NCBI GenBank assembly: GCA_002457485.1
Contig: NTJL01000006.1
Span: 1-45,710, forward strand
Reading direction: 5' to 3'
Length of the DNA: 45,710 bases
Source of the DNA: Pelagibacterales bacterium MED-G42
GTDB lineage: Bacteria; Pseudomonadota; Alphaproteobacteria; Pelagibacterales; Pelagibacteraceae
Each line of letters opens with the position of its first letter. The first letter of the stretch is position 1. The notes beneath the pieces were generated by a model that saw nothing but the letters and a program-made list of their open reading frames with translations, did not search any database and had not been told where the DNA came from. Made by a program: the position numbers and the translations under genes. Shown here one piece after another: positions 39,442 through 45,710 of this stretch.

Positions 39442-39882
39442 ATGTACAGACCATTGCCAGATGAATTGACAATAAAAAACTCACCTATCGAAGGCTTAGG
39501 ACTTTTTGCAACAACAAAAATAAAAGCTAATTCATTTATAGGAGTTACACATATTAGAGATGAACAATTTGAAAATAAATACATAAGAACACCTTTGGGT
39601 GGTTTTTATAATCATTCAGATAATCCAACGGTTCAAAGAATGGTATCAAATATATTACCTTCATTAAAATTTGGCGATCCTATTGATCCTAGTGCAAAAG
39701 CAAAGAAATTTAATGAAAATGATGATGATTTAGAAAATATGTATTATAATTTAAGAGAAAAACCAGATGCAAAATATTTTTTTATGGTTTCTATTCGAGA
39801 TTTAAATGCAGGTGATGAACTTTGTGCTAATTATAACCTATATACTTATCCAAAAACAGGGGTAGGTATTCAAATGCTTTAG
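39442..39882 (+). CDS. SET-domain protein (putative protein-lysine methyltransferase)
   Basis: SPIEGLGLFATTKIKANSFIGV, GGFYNHSDNPTV, SIRDLNAGDELCANYNLYTYP match SET signature motifs. Confidence 0.82.
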   Translation: MYRPLPDELTIKNSPIEGLGLFATTKIKANSFIGVTHIRDEQFENKYIRTPLGGFYNHSDNPTVQRMVSNILPSLKFGDPIDPSAKAKKFNENDDDLENMYYNLREKPDAKYFFMVSIRDLNAGDELCANYNLYTYPKTGVGIQML

Positions 39883-40691
39883 GTTGAAGGATAGTTAGTT
39901 ACTATAAATTCTTTTAATACTTTTAAAACTCTATCAGCTTCTTCAAGCAACATCATATGTCCACAATTATCTATAATATCCACTCTACTTCCTTCAATTA
40001 AGTCTGCTAATTTTCTACCTTCTTTAACTGGACACATTTTATCTCCAGTAGCAAGTATGGATAATGTCGGTATTTTTATTTTTTTAGCTGCTTCAAAACC
40101 ATTTTTATAGTTATCACATGCTCTAAAATCTACACCTAAAGTATCTTTAATTGTTCTAGATTTTGCTAACATTCCACCAGTATTTATATGGTACAATCCT
40201 GGAACAGGATGTCCTCCAAAATGTCCAGCAGGACCATGAGCCCAGTCCATCATCAAATCAACAGCTTTAGGATCATTATTTTCAGCAAGTTCTAAAAGTT
40301 CTGGATTCATTGGTATTGCTCCTGCACCACCCATTAAACTTAAAGTTTTAATTTTTTCAGGATATCTTGCCGAACATTCAATAGTAACTAAACACCCTTG
40401 GGAATGACCTACTAACGAAGCCTCCTTATAATCTACTGCATCTATAACTCTACTAATCCAATCTGCCATATCCTCTATAGATTTCAAGCTTTCACCTTCA
40501 GATAAACCATGACCAGGCATATCTAAAGCTAAACATGTGTAGCCATGAAATGCAAAATATCTGGTTTGTAAAACCCATGTCATATGAGTTAAGCCACTTC
40601 CATGAACAAAAATAATTAAAGGTTTATTTTTGTCGAAAGGTCTACCACCCGTAGATGCATAAACATCATGATTATCTACTTTAAATTTCAT
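39879..40691 (-). CDS. Alpha/beta-fold hydrolase
   Basis: LIIFVHGSGLTHMTWVLQTRYFAFHGYTCLALDMPGHGLS, LVGHSQGCLVTIE (nucleophile elbow), DNCGHMMLLEEADRV. Confidence 0.9.
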   Translation of the reverse strand: MKFKVDNHDVYASTGGRPFDKNKPLIIFVHGSGLTHMTWVLQTRYFAFHGYTCLALDMPGHGLSEGESLKSIEDMADWISRVIDAVDYKEASLVGHSQGCLVTIECSARYPEKIKTLSLMGGAGAIPMNPELLELAENNDPKAVDLMMDWAHGPAGHFGGHPVPGLYHINTGGMLAKSRTIKDTLGVDFRACDNYKNGFEAAKKIKIPTLSILATGDKMCPVKEGRKLADLIEGSRVDIIDNCGHMMLLEEADRVLKVLKEFIVTNYPST

Positions 40692-42022
40692 TGATTTGAA
40701 ACAAGTCTTGGTTTTCTAGCAGCTCTGAAACCAATTTCAAAATCATTTTTGATATCGTCTATATCTTCAATACCAACAGATAATCTTATCATATCATGAG
40801 ATAAACCAGCAAACTTCAATGTAGCTTCGTCCATTTGTGAATGCGTTCCTGAAGCTGGATGTATTACTAGAGTTCTAGTATCACCAACATTAGCTAGGTG
40901 AGAAGCTAATTTAACGTTATTGATGAATGCTACACCAGCATCTTTACCACCCTTAATACCAAATGCTATCATAGAACCACGACCGTTAGGTAAAAGTTTT
41001 TTTGCCAAGTCATGATCAGGATGATCTGGTACACTTGGATGAGAAACCCAAGCAACACTTTCATGATTTGATAAATATTTAACCATTTCTTCAGCATTAG
41101 AACAATGCTTTTTCATTCTGACAGAAAGTGTTTCAATTCCTTGTAACACGTTCCATGCATTCTGTGGGCTTAAACAAGGTCCAAAATCTCTCATACCTTC
41201 AGCTCTGGCCTTCATAGTAAATGCTGTGGGACCAAATTCTTCTGCAAAAGATAATCCATGATAACCTTCATATGGTTTAGTCATGGTTGGAAATTTATCG
41301 TTTTGCATCCAATCAAATTTACCTCCCTCAACTAAAATACCTGCCATAGAAGAACCATGACCAGCCATCCATTTTGTTAATGAGTGAATCACAATATCTG
41401 CACCATGTTCAAATGGTTTACATAAATATGGTGTTTGATAAGTTGCATCTACCATTAAAGGAATACCTGCTTCATGAGCAATCTTTGCTATTTCTGGCAT
41501 ATTCATAAGTTCGTTTCCAGGATTTCCTACAAGTTCACCAAAAATACCTTTTGTATTTTCTTGAATTGCTTTTTTGAAACCTTCAGTGTCTCTTGGTTTA
41601 ACGAAGGTACATTTAATACCAAATTTAGGAAGTGTTAATCTGAATAAATTTACTGTTCCTCCATATAATTGAGACGAAACTACTAAATGATCTCCAGCTT
41701 CACATAAAGTCATTACTGCTAAAAATATTGCACTCATACCTGAGGAAGTTGCTAGAGCTGCCGTACCCCCTTCAAGCGAAGCAACTCTTTCCTCTAAAAC
41801 CGCCACTGTGGGGTTAGATATCCTACTATAAATGTGTCCTCCTCTTTCTAAATTAAAAAGAGCTGCAGCATGATCTACATCATCAAATAAATATGAAGTT
41901 GTTTGATAAATAGGAACTTGCCTTGATCCTGCATTTTTATGAGGCTGATAACCTGCGTGTAAACTTAATGTATCAAATTTGTATGTTTTAGGGCTTGTTA
42001 CTTTTTTTTCTTTATCGCTCAT
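40688..42022 (-). CDS. O-acetylhomoserine aminocarboxypropyltransferase-like PLP enzyme (copy 2)
   Basis: TLSLHAGYQPHKNAGSRQVPIYQTTSYLF, YSRISNPTVAVLEERVASLEGG, IHSLTKWMAGHGSSMAGI; ATGA overlap with downstream hydrolase. Confidence 0.9.
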   Translation of the reverse strand: MSDKEKKVTSPKTYKFDTLSLHAGYQPHKNAGSRQVPIYQTTSYLFDDVDHAAALFNLERGGHIYSRISNPTVAVLEERVASLEGGTAALATSSGMSAIFLAVMTLCEAGDHLVVSSQLYGGTVNLFRLTLPKFGIKCTFVKPRDTEGFKKAIQENTKGIFGELVGNPGNELMNMPEIAKIAHEAGIPLMVDATYQTPYLCKPFEHGADIVIHSLTKWMAGHGSSMAGILVEGGKFDWMQNDKFPTMTKPYEGYHGLSFAEEFGPTAFTMKARAEGMRDFGPCLSPQNAWNVLQGIETLSVRMKKHCSNAEEMVKYLSNHESVAWVSHPSVPDHPDHDLAKKLLPNGRGSMIAFGIKGGKDAGVAFINNVKLASHLANVGDTRTLVIHPASGTHSQMDEATLKFAGLSHDMIRLSVGIEDIDDIKNDFEIGFRAARKPRLVSNQ

Positions 42023-42085
42023 TAATATCCTCTATATGACTGTTAATTTTAAAAATTTAATTTCTTAGAAGCTAAATATACTTAA

Positions 42086-42114
42086 TTATTATCAATATTA
42101 ATATAATTTGACAA
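42086..42114 (-). promoter_or_regulatory. Candidate promoter for metY copy 2 operon
   Basis: Minus strand TTGTCA (complement of 42109-42114), 17 bp, TAATAA (complement of 42086-42091); ~57-nt predicted leader. Confidence 0.55.
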
Positions 42115-42136
42115 CATCAGCTTTTATAAGTATTAA
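42108..42136 (+). promoter_or_regulatory. Candidate sigma70 promoter for rplM
   Basis: TTGACA (42108-42113), 17 bp, TATTAA (42131-42136). Confidence 0.7.
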
Positions 42137-42146
42137 TCCGGCAACA

Positions 42147-42605
42147 ATGACAAAATTCGTTAAAAATAGTGAGATAAAATCAAATTGGTATGAAATAGAC
42201 GCCAAAGGAGCCGTAGTTGGTAGATTAGCAACTGTTATATCAAAAATCATTAGAGGGAAAAATAAAACAAATTATACGCCACATATGGATGATGGTGATT
42301 TTGTTGTTGTAAAAAATATTGATCAAATAAAGTTCACGGGTAAAAAATTTAGTGATAAAAAATACTACAAGCATACTGGTTATCCCGGTGGTATTAAAAT
42401 TACTTCACCTGAAAAACTATCTGAAAAAAAACCTGGTGAAACTTTAAAATTGGCAGTAAAGAGAATGCTTCCTGGTGGAGTATTAGGAAAAAAGCAATTA
42501 ACAAAATTAAAAATTTACCCAGGAAATGATCACCCTCATAGTGCTCAAAATCCACAATCAATCGATTTATTAAAACTTAATAGTAAAAATATTGCAAGAA
42601 GCTAA
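42147..42605 (+). CDS. rplM: 50S ribosomal protein L13 (start chosen at ATG 42147; TTG 42108 of the ORF track is the -35 box)
   Basis: WYEIDAKGAVVGRLATVISKIIRGKNKTNYTPHMDDGDFVVVKN...YKHTGYPGG; N-terminal length from 42147 fits L13. Confidence 0.96.
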   Translation: MTKFVKNSEIKSNWYEIDAKGAVVGRLATVISKIIRGKNKTNYTPHMDDGDFVVVKNIDQIKFTGKKFSDKKYYKHTGYPGGIKITSPEKLSEKKPGETLKLAVKRMLPGGVLGKKQLTKLKIYPGNDHPHSAQNPQSIDLLKLNSKNIARS

Positions 42606-42606
42606 T

Positions 42607-43044
42607 ATGCAAGATACTGAAATAACAAATAAAATACCAAAATTAAAACTAGATTTTAAAGATAGTAAATATGCAACTGGTAGAAGAAAAACTTCAATTG
42701 CTAAAGTTTGGTTAAAAAAGGGTACAGGAAAAATCTATGTAAATGGTAAATTATTTAGCGAATATTTTGCTGATGAAACTCATAAAATGCAGATTACAAG
42801 ACCTTTTGAAATAATTAATCAGTCTACAGAATACGATGTTAGATGTAGTGTAAAAGGTGGTGGGCCCACAGGTCAAGCAGGAGCTATGGTACATGGAATT
42901 TCTAAAGCTTTAGTAATGTTTGATGAAAATCTTAAAACTACTCTAAAAACTGAAAAACTTACCACTAGGGACTCTAGAGCTGTAGAAAGAAAAAAACCTG
43001 GTAGAAGAAAAGCAAGAAGAAGCTTTCAATTTTCTAAAAGATAA
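42607..43044 (+). CDS. rpsI: 30S ribosomal protein S9
   Basis: YATGRRKTSIAKVWLKKGTGKIYVNGK...VKGGGPTGQAGAMVHGISKAL...TRDSRAVERKKPGRRKARRSFQFSKR. Confidence 0.97.
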   Translation: MQDTEITNKIPKLKLDFKDSKYATGRRKTSIAKVWLKKGTGKIYVNGKLFSEYFADETHKMQITRPFEIINQSTEYDVRCSVKGGGPTGQAGAMVHGISKALVMFDENLKTTLKTEKLTTRDSRAVERKKPGRRKARRSFQFSKR

Positions 43045-43077
43045 TTTTTTTTTAATTTTTAACTGTTATAATATAAA

Positions 43078-44100
43078 ATGTTTAAGCTTAATGTTTTGGT
43101 TGCTGGTTCCACAGGATATATTGGTGTTCAATTAGTTAGATTATTAGTTAAACATAAATTTATAAATATAAAATATTTATGTGGAAAAACCTCTGTTGGA
43201 ACAAGAATTTCTAATTATGATAAGTTATTATCAAATAAAGATTTACCCAAAATCATTAAATTTAACAAAAATTTAATTAAAGACGTTGATGTCATATTTA
43301 CTGCACTACCTAACGGTGAAGCACAAGACATATCTAAGAGCTTAACTAAAGATAAAGTTTTGATAGATCTTGCTGCAGATTTTAGATTAGAAAAAAGTTC
43401 TGATTATTTGAAATGGTATAAACAAAAACATAGAGCAAAAAATTTAATAAAAAAAAGCATATATTCAATACCAGAAATTAGTGAAAAAAATATTAAGAAT
43501 TACCAAATAATATCTTGTCCTGGTTGTTACCCAACATCAATTCTATTACCTTTGATACCTTTATTTAATGATAAAATGATTAAGACAAAAAATATTATAA
43601 TGGACTCTAAATCTGGATATTCTGGTGCTGGTAGAGGAGTACATAAGAAATATAAAAATAAAAATTTATATGAATCCTTAAGTGTTTATGGAGTGAGATT
43701 TCACAGGCACAATTCTGAGATTCAACAACAATTAAACAAATATACTAAAAGAGAATTTGATTTCAATTTTACTCCACATTTAATTCCAATGTTTAGAGGT
43801 ATACTTAGTACAATATATGTTGATCTAAACAAAAATGTAAAACAAAGAGATGTTATTAACAAATTAAATGAATATTATAAAAATCATAGTTTCATAAAAA
43901 TTTTAAGTGCTAATAAATTGCTCAGTACTAATGAGGTAATAAATACAAACAATTGTGTAATATCAATTTGTAAAACAAAATATAAAGATAAAATAATTAT
44001 ACTTTCTGCAATAGATAATTTAATTAAAGGTGGAGCAGGCCAAGCCATTCAAAATCTAAATATAAGATTTGATTTTCCAATAGAGACAGGTTTAAAATGA
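43078..44100 (+). CDS. argC: N-acetyl-gamma-glutamyl-phosphate reductase
   Basis: VLVAGSTGYIGVQLVRLL, ALPNGEAQDIS, DLAADFRL, SCPGCYPTSILLPLIPL (catalytic Cys), SKSGYSGAGRG, HLIPMFRGILSTIYV. Confidence 0.96.
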   Translation: MFKLNVLVAGSTGYIGVQLVRLLVKHKFINIKYLCGKTSVGTRISNYDKLLSNKDLPKIIKFNKNLIKDVDVIFTALPNGEAQDISKSLTKDKVLIDLAADFRLEKSSDYLKWYKQKHRAKNLIKKSIYSIPEISEKNIKNYQIISCPGCYPTSILLPLIPLFNDKMIKTKNIIMDSKSGYSGAGRGVHKKYKNKNLYESLSVYGVRFHRHNSEIQQQLNKYTKREFDFNFTPHLIPMFRGILSTIYVDLNKNVKQRDVINKLNEYYKNHSFIKILSANKLLSTNEVINTNNCVISICKTKYKDKIIILSAIDNLIKGGAGQAIQNLNIRFDFPIETGLK

Positions 44101-44324
44101 AACAAATATTTTTGTTTATGATCTCATTACTCTTAATCAGTTGCTCATTAAATAAAGATTCTGAGTTTTGGAATGAAGATTCTATTAATAATAATGAAAA
44201 TCAAAAAAAGTTAACAAAAATTTTAAAAAAAACTGACGATATAACGGAAATGTCTATAGATGAGTATGAAATTTATATAGATGACCATACAAAAAAGAGT
44301 AAATATCCAGATATAAACAAATGA
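44097..44324 (+). CDS. Small putative lipoprotein of unknown function (75 aa)
   Basis: MKQIFLFMISLLLISCS lipoprotein signal and lipobox; ATGA overlaps with argC upstream and hom downstream support translation. Confidence 0.75.
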   Translation: MKQIFLFMISLLLISCSLNKDSEFWNEDSINNNENQKKLTKILKKTDDITEMSIDEYEIYIDDHTKKSKYPDINK

Positions 44325-45613
44325 AAAAAAATATAAATTTAGCTGTGGTGGGACTAGGTCAGGTTGGTATTTACTTATTAAACGAATTAATTACAAAAAA
44401 AAAAGAGATTGAACTTAAAACTGGAAAAAAAATCAATGTTGTTGCTGTATCAGCAAAAAATAAGAATAAAAAAAGAAAATTTAGATTTGATAAAAAAATC
44501 TTTTTCAAAGATCCTTTAAATATTTTTAAAAATACAAAAGTTGATGTTCTTTTCGAAGCAATTGGCACATCAGATGGTATTTCAAAAAAAGTAGTTGAAA
44601 TTGCTTTAAAAAAGAAAATTCATGTAATAACACCAAATAAAGCACTAATTTCTAAACATGGAAATTACCTAGCAAAATTAGCAGAAGATAACAAAGTAAA
44701 TTTAGAATTTGAAGCCTCTGTAGCTGGTGGAATTCCAATTTTAAGGTCTATTAAAGAAGGTTTAGCTACCAACAAAATAAATAAAGTTTATGGAATATTA
44801 AACGGTACATCAAATTATATTCTTTCAGAGATGGAAAATTTGAATGATAGTTTTTCAAATGTATTAAAAAAAGCTCAAGCTCTTGGGTATGCAGAGCCAG
44901 GTAATCCTAAATTAGATTTAAATGGTTTTGATGCTTTTGCTAAAGTTAGAATTTTATCATCTCTAGCCTTTAACATAAAAATTTCTAAACATAAATGTTT
45001 AATGGAAGGTATAGAAAATATTGAACTTAAAGACATAGAAATTGCTAATAAATTGGGCTTAAGAATTAAATTGCTAGGAATTTCTGAGTTAAAAAATAAT
45101 CAATTATTTGAGACCGTTCATCCTTGTTTGGTTAGTAAAAAATCATACATTGGTAATGTTAATGGTGTGATGAATGCCGTTATACTTGAGGGTAAACCTG
45201 TTGGTGAAAGCGTTTTGCAAGGGGAGGGTGCTGGACCTGGTCCCACATCTTCTTCATTGTTATCAGATCTTTTATCCATATTAAGAGGTAATATAAAAAA
45301 ACCCTTTGGAGTAGCTAATTCTAAGCTTAAAAAAATTAAACATTACAATGTTAATAATTACGTTAATTCTTTATATTTAAGATTCGAAGTTAAAGATAAA
45401 CCAGGTGTTCTATCTAAAATTACTAACAGATTAGCCAAATTTAGAATTTCTATTAAACAATTAATTCAGACACCTGATAAAAAAAATAACAAAGCTACGA
45501 TAGTAATAATAACTCATAAAACTACTGAACTAAATTCTAACAATTGTCTATCAATATTTAAAAAAGATAAAAATATTCTTCAGTCTCCTAAGCTCATCAG
45601 ACTCTATAGTTAA
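44321..45613 (+). CDS. hom: Homoserine dehydrogenase
   Basis: LAVVGLGQVGIYLLNEL, HVITPNKALISKHG, FEASVAGGIPILRSIKEGLATNKINKVYGILNGTSNYILSEM, GYAEPGNPKLDLNGFDAFAKVRILSSLAF; C-terminal ACT-like segment. Confidence 0.97.
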   Translation: MKKNINLAVVGLGQVGIYLLNELITKKKEIELKTGKKINVVAVSAKNKNKKRKFRFDKKIFFKDPLNIFKNTKVDVLFEAIGTSDGISKKVVEIALKKKIHVITPNKALISKHGNYLAKLAEDNKVNLEFEASVAGGIPILRSIKEGLATNKINKVYGILNGTSNYILSEMENLNDSFSNVLKKAQALGYAEPGNPKLDLNGFDAFAKVRILSSLAFNIKISKHKCLMEGIENIELKDIEIANKLGLRIKLLGISELKNNQLFETVHPCLVSKKSYIGNVNGVMNAVILEGKPVGESVLQGEGAGPGPTSSSLLSDLLSILRGNIKKPFGVANSKLKKIKHYNVNNYVNSLYLRFEVKDKPGVLSKITNRLAKFRISIKQLIQTPDKKNNKATIVIITHKTTELNSNNCLSIFKKDKNILQSPKLIRLYS

Positions 45614-45710
45614 TGGAAATTTATCAAAAATTATTTGAGGTTTTGTTTCCTGTTTTTTTTGTTGTTGGTATCGGATATTATCTTGGAAAAAAAAATCCTA
45701 AAATTGATAC
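45613..45710 (+). CDS. Putative AEC-family (auxin efflux carrier-like) permease, 3' truncated by window end
   Basis: MEIYQKLFEVLFPVFFVVGIGYYLGKKNPKIDT; TAATG overlap with hom stop codon. Confidence 0.55.
   Translation, partial: MEIYQKLFEVLFPVFFVVGIGYYLGKKNPKID

Noticed and set aside
39378-39584. 68-aa minus-strand ORF overlapping the SET gene start and the metY1 upstream gap
   Set aside because: Antisense to the SET coding start and without recognizable domain; more likely noise than a leader peptide, as it ends upstream of the metY1 promoter.
1-45710. CRISPR arrays, prophage, insertion sequences, toxin-antitoxin or defense genes
   Set aside because: No regularly spaced repeats, transposase/integrase motifs or defense-family signatures were seen in any supported ORF.

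Overview
AT-rich, very gene-dense bacterial chromosome segment. Gene content, order and composition fit a streamlined marine alphaproteobacterium of the SAR11/Pelagibacter type (inference from protein families and synteny; no search was run). I see about 47 protein genes, including partial genes at both edges (gatB at the left, an AEC-family permease at the right), plus one tRNA-Ser(GCU). Main blocks: (1) gatB / O-methyltransferase / trhO / MATE / nuclease / Fe-ADH / class-I glutamine amidotransferase; (2) a minus-strand sarcosine oxidase operon soxBDAG followed by an amino-acid-type ABC binding protein and permease with no ATPase; (3) slt, dapA, smpB, folK, a shortened RSH (p)ppGpp gene, pyrE, pdxJ, acpS, lepB, rnc, recO; (4) hemB, a 2OG-oxygenase-like gene, rpiB, glyA, nrdR, ribD, ribE, ribB-like, ribH, nusB, thiL, hppA; (5) bamE, a Cbp3-like chaperone, rpmF, plsX, ihfA, merR, rpmG, a chorismate mutase domain, ctaA; (6) two metY-type genes flanking a SET-domain gene and an alpha/beta hydrolase; (7) rplM, rpsI, argC, a micro-lipoprotein, hom. 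No CRISPR array, prophage or IS element was seen. No clearly new multi-gene system is evident. The most interesting signals are regulatory and architectural: back-to-back rplM/metY2 promoters sharing one -35 box with a nearly leaderless rplM, a CATG that can start two divergent genes (bamE and the Cbp3-like gene), a possible structured leader on metY1, a perfect 14-bp inverted repeat inside ctaA, and genes missing from positions conserved in relatives (era, fabH, ABC ATPase, GTP cyclohydrolase II motif).
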